The notes: a model not told the origin generated them from the letters alone. DNA of 64,000 nt from Shewanella sp. MBTL60-007 (GCF_019654915.1 NZ_BPET01000007.1:52764-116763), one strand, 5' to 3'; counted from the stretch's first letter, positions 9,173-16,385 are shown. Made by a program: numbers and translations.

Positions 9173-9724
9173 TTAACAGCGATCGCAGTGGCCTGATTTT
9201 GATTGATATTCCATAATGTTGCCTTTGCTATCAATTGAGAACTCACAACAGCTGTTGAATAGCTGGTAGAGTTTTTTTCGGCTTTGTTTAACCCGAGATT
9301 TCAAGGTTGAATAATTTAGCTGATTTTGCTCGGCAAAATCTTTTTGTGACGTACCGTCAATTTCAATGGCAATTAATAACTTAGCGTCTTCTTCTGGCAG
9401 TTGCTTAATAAATGGCAATAGGCAATGAGAAAGTTCTTTAATGATAAGCGCTTCATCTTGTTCGTCATACCATAAGTCATCGGCTGTTAACTTGCTCAAT
9501 TGACTATTTTTACGATAAAAGTCGATGATGGTATTGTTGGCGATTTGGAATATCCATGGCTTGATTTTACTGCTGTCGGTAACGGTTTGTAGGCTCTTAT
9601 GTGTTTTGATTAAGATCTCTTGTAAAAGATCTTCGACATCCGCAGTGTTGGCAACTTTTCGATGTAAAAAAGCTTTAAGACTTGATTGATATTCAGTCCA
9701 AATGGATTCTAAACGCATACTCAT
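9173..9724 (-). CDS. sigZ: ECF-type RNA polymerase sigma factor, SigZ family
   Basis: 183 residues. Sigma region 2 (about 10-80) is recognisable by DVEDLLQEILIKTHKSL and IKPWIFQIANNTIIDFYRK, and region 4 (about 105-160) by LLIAIEIDGTSQKDFAEQ and a helix-turn-helix ending in LKSRVKQSRKKLYQLF. The tail has a CC pair and ends in HCDRC; a GNxxxY segment near the end fits the SigZ branch as I remember it. It is the last gene of a minus-strand cassette after a GST-like gene and a 2Fe-2S gene. No anti-sigma gene is adjacent. The cysteines suggest redox or metal sensing, which is inference. Confidence 0.85.
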   Translation of the reverse strand: MSMRLESIWTEYQSSLKAFLHRKVANTADVEDLLQEILIKTHKSLQTVTDSSKIKPWIFQIANNTIIDFYRKNSQLSKLTADDLWYDEQDEALIIKELSHCLLPFIKQLPEEDAKLLIAIEIDGTSQKDFAEQNQLNYSTLKSRVKQSRKKLYQLFNSCCEFSIDSKGNIMEYQSKSGHCDRC

Positions 9725-9881
9725 TAACTCGCTTTGACTCTCTTGCTGTGACGCCGATGTGGCTTATTCGTGCCCATATTGGACTGTAAGTTATTTCGAC
9801 CACAAATTAATTATACAGTTACCAGAGCTGATGATGCGACAACCTGCTCTTTTGTATGTTTTATATATGACATAGCTTGGT

Positions 9882-10208
9882 TTAACCACAATAGCAGGCA
9901 GGATTAACGGCTGGCTTAACTTGTAGCTTAAAGTCTTTTATAGCCTTCTTACGAACTTCATCTAAATCTTTCCTTCGCACAGTGACCACCATTCCTGCTG
10001 TGGGCTTTGTTGAGCAAGCATAAGCGCTTTGGCCGTTAATTTCGACTAAGCAAGCTCTACAACAGCCACGCTTTCGTTGGTTTTTTAGACATGGCGCCGG
10101 AATGTTAATATTGACCTTGCGCGCCATTTCTACCAGGTTTTTATCCTCCGGTGTGAGTAACGCTTCTCTATTATCTATCTTTATAAGAGCAGGTTTAAAT
10201 ACAAGCAT
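9882..10208 (-). CDS. 2Fe-2S iron-sulfur cluster-binding protein (NuoG/HydA-type ferredoxin domain)
   Basis: 108 residues. Cysteines at 40, 49/50, 53 and 65 (PAPCLKNQRKRGCCRACLVE...YACST) resemble the [2Fe-2S] pattern at the N-terminus of NuoG, HoxU and Fe-hydrogenases, with a CRAC core and an ACST segment, rather than plant-type ferredoxin spacing. The C-terminus ends in NPACYCG, two more cysteines. It is probably a soluble electron carrier or sensor. It lies between the GST-like gene (123 bp upstream) and sigZ (157 bp downstream), same strand. The redox partner is not evident. Confidence 0.8.
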   Translation of the reverse strand: MLVFKPALIKIDNREALLTPEDKNLVEMARKVNINIPAPCLKNQRKRGCCRACLVEINGQSAYACSTKPTAGMVVTVRRKDLDEVRKKAIKDFKLQVKPAVNPACYCG

Positions 10209-10330
10209 AGTGTACCTTTGGGGGGAGCTAAGTTTGGATTCATGAGTTAAAAACTCGTATCAAGGAGCAAGCTGGCCAATGCAGGCGTACTCCTTGTACA
10301 AGTTGTGATTAGTGAGCTACATGTTATTGA

Positions 10331-11038
10331 TTACTGACAACAGGAGCTTGTTTCTGGCGTGCAACGATTGCTGTTATTGCATTCTGTTCCATTCATCACT
10401 GCCGCGAGATAGGTATTACTCAGGTAGAAATGGCTGAACACTGCTACAAAATCTTGTGGAACGGTTTTTTCAGCAAGTCCAGATCCTATCAATGCTGCCT
10501 GCCAGTTTTGCACTTTCGGAAACCCTGTCAGCATGTCGAATCCGGCTTGCTGCTTTATTACGGCCGCACGATGTAGTAAGGGCAGCCAAGCAATATCAAC
10601 ATTAGAAATATAATCCCCTTTAAAAAACTGAGAACCATTGAGTTGTTGTTCAGCCTTTGCGAATGACTTTTGCAAGTTTTCCAATCGAGTATCGAATGTT
10701 TGTTTATCTTTACTGGCCATAGTGCCACATTGAGCCATGTAGTGTTTACTTGCTTGGTATGACCAAGCACGATCGAGTGCTTTTTGTTCTGGCGAGACAT
10801 TTTCTATCGGCGCATATTTGTCATCTAAATATTCAACAATAGCGTCAGATTCGAACAGCACTTTGTTTGTTTCTGTGATTAACACAGGTACTTGGCCATT
10901 GGGAGAGATATCTAAAAACCATTGTGGTTTGTTGCTTAGCTCGATGTACTCGATTTCAAATGGCACATTTTTGGTTATTAGCGCGCCCATCACGCGTTGT
11001 ACGAACGGGCAGTTTTTAAAGCTGATCAGTTTTATCAT
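10331..11038 (-). CDS. Glutathione S-transferase family protein with Cys-rich tail
   Basis: 235 residues. The N-terminal thioredoxin-fold domain has Cys10 in FKNCPFVQRV and the cis-proline/glutathione-site signature NGQVPVLI...LFESDAIVEYLDD, as in omega/beta-like GSTs. The helical C-terminal domain runs from about 90 to 215. The last residues, CNNSNRCTPETSSCCQ, hold four cysteines and lie beyond a normal GST end. It is first gene of the GST/2Fe-2S/SigZ cassette; a promoter should lie just upstream, where AAGACG occurs twice 20 bp apart (11082 and 11102). A role as glutathione-dependent thiol oxidoreductase is likely; substrate unknown. Confidence 0.85.
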   Translation of the reverse strand: MIKLISFKNCPFVQRVMGALITKNVPFEIEYIELSNKPQWFLDISPNGQVPVLITETNKVLFESDAIVEYLDDKYAPIENVSPEQKALDRAWSYQASKHYMAQCGTMASKDKQTFDTRLENLQKSFAKAEQQLNGSQFFKGDYISNVDIAWLPLLHRAAVIKQQAGFDMLTGFPKVQNWQAALIGSGLAEKTVPQDFVAVFSHFYLSNTYLAAVMNGTECNNSNRCTPETSSCCQ

Positions 11039-11209
11039 TTTGTTGCTCCAAAAGGGATCACGGTTTTGTGTTTACCTCTATAAGACGAGCAAGGATTCAA
11101 AAAGACGATATATTTTTAAAATAGATTTAAAATAAATAAACTTTACTGGAGGTTTTTGCTTAACCGTCTGAATTGTAATGGTTTAATTTGTTTATGGGGT
11201 TCTAAGAAA

Positions 11210-11240
11210 GGCGCGAACAAAAATTTTGCACCTTTCTTTA
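11210..11240 (-). terminator. Possible terminator of the exported nucleosidase gene
   Basis: On the minus strand AAAGGTGC...GCGCCTTTCTT follows the stop at 11268. The 8-bp stem has one mismatch and only a short T-tract. Weak evidence. Confidence 0.3.
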
Positions 11241-11267
11241 TCTCGATTTAGACAGTGATACGCTAGC

Positions 11268-12074
11268 TTACATTTTACTTAGCATATTTAAGGTGATGGC
11301 AACTGAATTGTCCGCAGTCACTTGTTTGGCTTCTTCGTAAACAAGGTGGGCTGAGCCATCGGCTTTATCAGAGATGGTACGAATAACGACGAGTGGAATG
11401 TCAAACATGTCGGCCACTTGCGCAACTGCAGCACCTTCCATCTCAACCGCAATAGCGTTGAACTCTTGAAGTAGCATGCTGACCACTGCCTTATCGGCAA
11501 TAAACTGATCACCCGTTGCAATAATGCCAGAGTGCACGCGCGCTGCACCGACCGAGTCCTTTGCCGCTTCAAGCGCTAGCGCTTGTAACTTTTCATCGGC
11601 GTAGAAGAGGCGATCATCATAACCATCAAGCTGACCTTTCGGCGCACCAAAGGCGGTTAAGTCAACATCGTGCTGCACTAGGGCCGTTGAGATCACCACA
11701 TCGGCAACATTCAGTTTAGGCCCAGCCGCACCCGCGATACCGGTGAAAATAATACTATTAACGTCGAAGTGATTAATCAGCACATAAGTGGTGATAGCTG
11801 CATTGACTTTACCTACGCCAGAACGTGCCACAACAACAGGTTTGCCATTAATTAGGCCAGTGTAGTATGTGTTCTTGGCAATAGTGTGAGTTTGACGCTG
11901 GTTAATTTCAGGTAGTAGCTTTTCAATTTCAGCATCCATCGCACCCAAAATAGCGATAGGCTGAACTTGTGTATTTTCACTGGTTTTAGCTAGAGGCTGA
12001 GCAGCGGCATTGATAGTGAATAGAGAGCAGAACACAGAGTAGAGCAGGGCGAAAAGAACAAATGTGGTGCGCAT
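11268..12074 (-). CDS. Exported 5'-methylthioadenosine/S-adenosylhomocysteine nucleosidase-like protein
   Basis: 268 residues. Residues 1-25 look like a Sec signal peptide (hydrophobic core, AAA cleavage site), which the cytosolic enzyme Mtn/Pfs lacks. From residue 40 there is a complete phosphorylase/nucleosidase fold: ILGAMDAEIEKL (with the family's Glu, about 49), FTGIAGAAGP, then EMEGAAVAQVA and the catalytic Asp in RTISDKAD (about 236). MTANs cleave the N-glycosidic bond of MTA, SAH or deoxyadenosine. A periplasmic location would imply nucleoside scavenging rather than the methyl cycle. It is probably a paralogue; a cytosolic mtn would be expected elsewhere. Monocistronic. Confidence 0.85.
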   Translation of the reverse strand: MRTTFVLFALLYSVFCSLFTINAAAQPLAKTSENTQVQPIAILGAMDAEIEKLLPEINQRQTHTIAKNTYYTGLINGKPVVVARSGVGKVNAAITTYVLINHFDVNSIIFTGIAGAAGPKLNVADVVISTALVQHDVDLTAFGAPKGQLDGYDDRLFYADEKLQALALEAAKDSVGAARVHSGIIATGDQFIADKAVVSMLLQEFNAIAVEMEGAAVAQVADMFDIPLVVIRTISDKADGSAHLVYEEAKQVTADNSVAITLNMLSKM

Positions 12075-12241
12075 CTTGGTGGTATTCCAAAAGTTTAGGT
12101 GCGCGCATCATAATGAGCTTGGTAGTCCGAGTAAATGTGCTTTTGAGGGATATTTACTTAACGTGAACTTAGCAAGTTTCTCTTAAAACTTGCAGAGATG
12201 GAATTGGCATTTTACAAGTTAAGTACAGCATCAAACTTACT

Positions 12242-12297
12242 CCTTAAAGTTCGCCCCTAAAAGTTAGCCCCTTAAAGTTAATCCCTTAAAGTTAGTC
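12242..12297. repeat. Four tandem copies of a 14-bp unit
   Basis: Exact 14-bp period: CCTTAAAGTTCGCC, CCTAAAAGTTAGCC, CCTTAAAGTTAATC, CCTTAAAGTTAGTC. The AAAGTT core is invariant and the last four bases vary. The period is not a multiple of three, and no ORF runs through it. Confidence 0.85.
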
Positions 12298-12395
12298 ACT
12301 AGAACCATGTTAAGAGGTGATTTGTTATCTTTATTGGACTAGATATTTCACTTGCATATACGCTATTACAACTTAATGACATCTGTCAGCTCCCT

Positions 12396-12435
12396 CTGTG
12401 GCAGGTATAAGGCAGTATCGCTATACCTGCCATAG
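12396..12435. repeat. Inverted repeat, 14-bp stem
   Basis: CTGTGGCAGGTATA (12396-12409) pairs with TATACCTGCCATAG (12422-12435) with one G-T wobble, around a 12-base loop. No T-tract follows on either strand, so it is not a classical terminator. Confidence 0.7.
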
Positions 12436-12575
12436 CCGTGAGGCGCTGTAACTTTTTAAAGTCGCTCGACGGTGACAAATATCGTCTTGTTTAAAGGGCT
12501 GCTACACCTTTTTGATTACTTGAACGCGCCGCTATTTATCACCACCTTATGGTTGAACAGAGCCGTATCTGCTTA

Positions 12576-13571
12576 TCAGTCTTTTTGAGTTAGCTTAAGT
12601 GCAAGGGCTTGTTTACTAATTTTTTCCAATTGCTGCTGTTTCCAAATGGATGCGCCAATACCTGCTGCAAGCGAAGAGACAATGACTGCTAAAGACACTG
12701 ATGTTGTTATAGCAAATGGGGTATCAATCAGCAGCATTTTGATACCAATAAAGCACAGCATGAACGCTAACGTATGGTGCAAATAAGCAAATTTGCTCAA
12801 CATACCACCGAGAACAAAGTACAGCGAACGTAGACCTAATAAGGCAAAGACGTTTGCAGCAAGTACCAAGTACGCTTCCTGTGTTACCGCAAAGATCGCA
12901 GGGATTGAATCCAAGGCGAACATTATGTCTGTCATCGCAATGACCATGACAACGACTAACATTGGGGTTGCCAATATTCCAATGTTATCGCGGATAAAGA
13001 GCTTACTCCCATGGTAATCTGGGCTGATCCGCAAACATTTTTTCACTAAACCAACGGCGATACTGTCTGAAAACGATGTGCTCTCTTGAGCATGCTGACG
13101 CCAAAGTTGTATACCAGTCCAAATTAAGAAGAAGCCGAACACATAAAGTATCATGTGGAATTCTGCAATCAGTGGTGCGCCAACTGAAATCATGATGCCG
13201 CGCAATATTAGTGCCCCTACAATACCTAACATCAGAACCCGAGGAATATGTTTTTCTGGTACGTTGAACTGACTAAAGATCAGCGCAAAAACAAATAGGT
13301 TGTCGACGCTCAGTGACTTTTCAAGAAGATAACCCGTGATAAATGCTGTGGTGGCTTCCCTTGACGAAATTTGACTGTCTGGCGACATTTCTGGCCAAAA
13401 GAGGTAAATCGCTCCTGCAAATAAAAATGCCAGCGAAAACCAGAACACGCTCCACACTATGGCTGAACGAAAATTGACCCTGCCTCTTGTGAGTAATAAA
13501 TCGATGCTAAGCATCAACAGAGTGAGAATAAGTAGGCCTTGATAACCTGAAAAGAGTTCATTTAAGGACAT
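12576..13571 (-). CDS. TerC/Alx family integral membrane protein
   Basis: 331 residues from the ATG at 13571, which has GGAGGT four bases upstream. An in-frame codon 99 bases further up would add residues encoded by the riboswitch and is rejected. About nine membrane segments carry the TerC signature motifs EKSLSVDNLFVFALIF and MTDIMFALDSIPAIFAVT, whose Asp residues are thought to bind metal. TerC proteins of the Alx/MntP-linked group export Mn2+ or load metal during protein secretion. Control by an upstream yybP-ykoY element supports a role in manganese homeostasis, possibly linked to alkaline pH as for E. coli alx. Confidence 0.92.
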   Translation of the reverse strand: MSLNELFSGYQGLLILTLLMLSIDLLLTRGRVNFRSAIVWSVFWFSLAFLFAGAIYLFWPEMSPDSQISSREATTAFITGYLLEKSLSVDNLFVFALIFSQFNVPEKHIPRVLMLGIVGALILRGIMISVGAPLIAEFHMILYVFGFFLIWTGIQLWRQHAQESTSFSDSIAVGLVKKCLRISPDYHGSKLFIRDNIGILATPMLVVVMVIAMTDIMFALDSIPAIFAVTQEAYLVLAANVFALLGLRSLYFVLGGMLSKFAYLHHTLAFMLCFIGIKMLLIDTPFAITTSVSLAVIVSSLAAGIGASIWKQQQLEKISKQALALKLTQKD

Positions 13572-13765
13572 GATACCTCCGACAGGCGGATGGTACAGGA
13601 AAGTTGGGTGCACCTGACCAACCGCATAGCTAAAATGATAAAAGCAAATACGTGTTGTTGGTCTTGTCAAAACACATGAGTTAATGTGTTCTCGCGAGCC
13701 GGAAGCAAAAGCAACGGAATGACGACGGCGCGACAGAGTGACTACTCCCCAATCCTAGGTATCTT
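13572..13765 (-). promoter_or_regulatory. yybP-ykoY (Mn2+) riboswitch leader of the terC gene
   Basis: On the minus strand the leader opens with GGATTGGGGAGTAGTCAC (GGGGAGTAG at 13750-13742), the hallmark 5' segment of yybP-ykoY elements. It continues through GCGCCGTCGTCATTCCG and CTTCCGGCTCGCGAG, and ends at the gene with TCCG-CCTGT-CGGA, a hairpin that overlaps the GGAGGT ribosome-binding site at 13575-13580. This is the arrangement in front of E. coli alx and mntP, where Mn2+ (and alkaline pH for alx) opens the ribosome site. Recognition is by motif and context; a covariance search was not run. Its exact 5' end is uncertain. Confidence 0.85.
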
Positions 13766-13892
13766 AGTCCTTTTTTATTAAAGAGAGAACCTAAAAATGA
13801 CATAGATAGGTTAACTACAAAAGAGCGGATTATTTGGTGGAGTTTTCACCTTTAATGTGAATTGTTTAGCATTTGAAAGTTTTATACTTCAT

Positions 13893-13935
13893 GCACTTAT
13901 ATGGACAGTTTTAAGTAAACTGTCCATATAAGTGC
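13893..13935. repeat. Perfect 19-bp inverted repeat
   Basis: GCACTTATATGGACAGTTT (13893-13911) and its exact reverse complement (13917-13935) flank a 5-base loop. It sits 12 bp beyond the stop of the lipoprotein gene. Neither side has a strong T-tract, so it may be an atypical terminator, an RNA-stabilising hairpin or a protein-binding palindrome. Confidence 0.9.
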
Positions 13936-13947
13936 TCAATAGAAATC

Positions 13948-14400
13948 TTAAAAATCAAACTTAGCGAGATCCGCTTCATCGGCGCCATCGTTACACTCAC
14001 CACGTATGGTGCCGCGGTCAACTTGAATGCTGCGATAAAGCTCGATATAGCCATCGCGGCAATAGCCGTTCATCTTAATAGTTTGTTGTAAACCATGCTC
14101 TACTTGCGCCGTCCAACCGCTTAGATCTGGCCCTTGATAACCTTGCTTTGTGCGTGAGCGTTTTTTCTGGTTTGAGCGTACCTCATGTGGTAAAGGTGCA
14201 CTTTGTGGTGTATCTGCGGTGAGGATGGCGCGGTAGGTAAATAGCTTTAAGCCATTACTCATGATATCGGTTCTAAAGGAGTCGGAAACTTGTCCTGCAA
14301 ACTCTTCGGGTTCGATATCGGGCTTACTACTACAAGCCCCCACTAACGTACTCAGTAGGACAATAAAAGGCAAAGCTGAAAGCCGTGAAGTTAAGCGCAT
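13948..14400 (-). CDS. Predicted lipoprotein of unknown function
   Basis: 150 residues from the ATG at 14400, chosen because it gives a proper lipoprotein signal: a basic start (MRLTSR), a hydrophobic core and the lipobox LVGAC with Cys23. An in-frame ATG 14 codons upstream would bury that signal. The mature protein has two central-to-late cysteines (NGYCRDGYIE and RGECND) that could form a disulfide, and a basic QKKRSRTK patch. I do not recognise a family. It is expected to be membrane-anchored in the periplasm. It is followed by the perfect 19-bp palindrome. Confidence 0.75.
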   Translation of the reverse strand: MRLTSRLSALPFIVLLSTLVGACSSKPDIEPEEFAGQVSDSFRTDIMSNGLKLFTYRAILTADTPQSAPLPHEVRSNQKKRSRTKQGYQGPDLSGWTAQVEHGLQQTIKMNGYCRDGYIELYRSIQVDRGTIRGECNDGADEADLAKFDF

Positions 14401-14603
14401 AGGTGTTTTTTGTTCGAGTTTTTGGTTTATATGAGCCAGCATAACGTATATCGACGTAAGTTAGCAGTGAGATTACAGGATTTTACAGTTCATGGGCTTA
14501 TATTTGGCTAGGAGCGAGGGCGCTACGCTTATAGATCCTAGGGTAAGACAAATCTAGTGCCAGTTCATATTCTGATTTATTTTCCTGACCTAGCACCTTC
14601 ATT

Positions 14604-15080
14604 TTACCCTCTGTTTTTATCATACCTTGGGCAGTTGTCTTGAATGTTAAACCATTCAAGTTGGCTGTCGGTGTAGATATGATAATTTGGTTTGATGGCA
14701 TTTGGCTCATTGAGTGTGCTGATACTTAAGGTGAGGTATTGCTCATAACGCAGATCGCGAAAGCTAAGCTGGCTGCCGCAATGGGGGCAAAAGCCGCGCC
14801 GAACATGTTCGGATGAGGCATACTCTGTTGGGGGCTCTGTAAGCCAGGCGACTTGCTCCCGCTTAAAATCCATCCAGGCACCAACAACAGAGCCGGTACT
14901 TTTTTGGCAGTGCCGACAATGGCAAAAGTCTGCATCGAAGGGAAGGCCCGTCACGCGATATTGCACCTTGCGGCATAGGCAACCACCTGTGAGTGATTGA
15001 GTTAGCTTATCAGTTGATTCTTTTGTGCTATTCATTTGGCTACTTGAATGCTGTACTGGAGATAAGATACAGCTAAACAT
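14604..15080 (-). CDS. GFA/CENP-V domain zinc protein
   Basis: Up to 158 residues. It shows the zinc-cysteine pattern of the glutathione-dependent formaldehyde-activating (GFA) family: GGCLCRKVQY (CxC), FCHCRHCQKSTG (CxCxxC) and RGFCPHCGSQLSF (CxxC). The fold binds two Zn2+; in the name-giving enzyme it helps form S-hydroxymethylglutathione, but most members are uncharacterised. The start is uncertain: ATG 15080 or ATG 15035 (143 residues), neither with a convincing ribosome site. The 15 extra residues are not conserved-looking, so the shorter form is plausible. Confidence 0.82.
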   Translation of the reverse strand: MFSCILSPVQHSSSQMNSTKESTDKLTQSLTGGCLCRKVQYRVTGLPFDADFCHCRHCQKSTGSVVGAWMDFKREQVAWLTEPPTEYASSEHVRRGFCPHCGSQLSFRDLRYEQYLTLSISTLNEPNAIKPNYHIYTDSQLEWFNIQDNCPRYDKNRG

Positions 15081-15250
15081 AACGGCGCTTCAGATACTAG
15101 GTTTACGGCATAAATGCCGATCTACAAAGAAGCAAATGTTAGGTTCTAGGGCGCAGCGTTTCTATATAAAGCTTTAGTCTTTTCTGTTTTATTGAGCGAA
15201 GCGTTCGTCTTAGTACTATCCGTTTACACTTGTTCCGTCTGAGCTTTCCC

Positions 15251-15306
15251 TAAAACCTAAAACCTAAAACCTAAAACCTAGAACCTAGAACCTAGAACCT
15301 AGAACC
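15251..15306. repeat. Heptanucleotide tandem repeat, 8 units
   Basis: Four perfect TAAAACC units (15251-15278) are followed by four perfect TAGAACC units (15279-15306), a 56-bp tract that changes by a single base at its midpoint. It lies just past the 3' end of the uspA-like gene; on the minus strand it reads as GGTTCTA then GGTTTTA units. Confidence 0.95.
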
Positions 15307-15315
15307 TTCTTTTAA

Positions 15316-15759
15316 TCATTTAACCACCAAAACAGGGCATTTGGCTTTATTTGCTATTTGTTCTGATACGTTAGGGTTGAGCATATGAGACAGGCCTGTA
15401 TGGCCATGGCTGGCGATAACTATCATGCCGACATCATTCTCAATACTGTCTTCGAGAATTTGAGCAAAGGTATCACCGCTTCTAATTGCGGTTTTAACTT
15501 GCAGTGTCTTATTAAGCTGAGGCTCGATTTCCTTCACCAGAGCATCGAGTTTTTCGTTTGAATAGGCTTCTAGCTGAGTTTGTAGCTCTTCAAGACTTTC
15601 TACCACAATGTCGTAATGGTGTTCGCCGTAGGGTTTACTCATCACATGTAGCAAGCGGATATTGACTTGATATAAATTTGCCATCTCGATGGCATAGCCT
15701 AGGGCGTGGGATGCCGTTTCTGAAAAGTCAGTTGGGCACAAAATCTGGCGAGTACGCAT
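15316..15759 (-). CDS. Universal stress protein, UspA family
   Basis: 147 residues, a single Usp domain of normal length, beginning RQILCPTDFSETASHALGYA (the Usp beta-1/alpha-1 segment with the ATP-site Asp) and ending CPVLVVK. The ATP-binding G-2x-G-9x-G(S/T) signature is present as GHTG but the third glycine is replaced by Ser (NVSEQ), so nucleotide binding may be weakened. Such cytosolic dimers respond to starvation and stress. It is monocistronic, with the heptanucleotide repeat directly behind it. Confidence 0.88.
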   Translation of the reverse strand: MRTRQILCPTDFSETASHALGYAIEMANLYQVNIRLLHVMSKPYGEHHYDIVVESLEELQTQLEAYSNEKLDALVKEIEPQLNKTLQVKTAIRSGDTFAQILEDSIENDVGMIVIASHGHTGLSHMLNPNVSEQIANKAKCPVLVVK

Positions 15760-16385
15760 AATAATACCCTCTGTGAAAATAAGGCGTGAAACATCATTGA
15801 TAACGCACTATCTCCTCACTTATATAGTGGGGGATTTAATAGGCTTAAGTGCATCTTTAATAATAGACAGAATTTAGCCAGTTAGCCTGTGAAAATAGTT
15901 AGCAATTATGCTGTGACAACAAGAATGTGCGACTGTTGGCTGAGTCAAAATGTAAGCCGTTTTTACCTATACTTTGCTGCGTGATCAGGCAAGGTATCGA
16001 GTCGGTATTTTGAAATAGAGCAGGTGCAATGGTGACAAATATCCACTTTAAGTGAGCAGAGCCTGAATGGCTTTGCTTTAATAGGTGATACTGTGAGTTA
16101 TTTTTAAGCATGAGTGTTGTGTAATTGTTGGCTCGGGTTGTGCGTTGGTTGCGGTGGCACCATTGTTTGTAACACTAGATTTTGATTAATGAACTTTCTA
16201 TTTTTTATGGCGCCATTTTTTGATGATTGTTCAATGCAGGGCAGATAAATTTTATTATTTATCGTAATTAGTCATAACTCGTTAGTGAATCACATTAATT
16301 GACAATGCTGCATGTTATTTTTGCATTAAATAATCAAAGAGGGATAGATCCCTCTTTTATAAAGTAAGTCTGTGATGGAGCTAGG
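15760..16385. other. 626-bp intergenic region between divergent uspA and symporter genes
   Basis: It holds the promoters of both divergent genes. A 70-codon reading frame at 15899-16111 (minus) has no ribosome site or family features and was not called. A small inverted repeat CACTAT...ATAGTG (15806-15829) lies upstream of uspA, and a terminator-like hairpin (16336-16357) lies just before the symporter gene. Confidence 0.4.
16336..16362 (+). terminator. Terminator-like hairpin in the leader of the symporter gene
   Basis: AAAGAGGGA-TAGA-TCCCTCTTT is a perfect 9-bp stem followed by TAT, ending about 28 bases before the GTG start. It could be an attenuator or mRNA 5' stabiliser; there is no obvious transcript ending here from upstream. 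Confidence 0.45.

Larger units (their letters stand above)
12075..12575. other. 501-bp intergenic region with tandem repeats and a long hairpin
   Basis: No credible gene. It contains a 4 x 14-bp tandem repeat (12242-12297) and a long inverted repeat (12396-12435), listed separately. It lies downstream of terC and upstream of the nucleosidase gene on the minus strand, so it includes the latter's promoter region. Confidence 0.5.

Noticed and set aside
13572..13670. N-terminal extension of TerC
   Set aside because: The 33 extra residues are translated from the riboswitch and its ribosome-site hairpin; the ATG at 13571 has a strong ribosome site.
14498..14710. 70-codon ORF overlapping the 3' end of the GFA gene
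   Set aside because: It overlaps about 107 bp of a well-supported gene in another frame and has no supporting features.
15251..15306. CRISPR-like or telomeric array
   Set aside because: Units are 7 bp with no spacers, so this is a simple tandem repeat, not a CRISPR; nothing suggests a chromosome end.
15899..16111. 70-codon minus-strand ORF upstream of uspA
   Set aside because: No ribosome-binding site, no recognisable domain, and it lies in a region better read as two divergent promoters.
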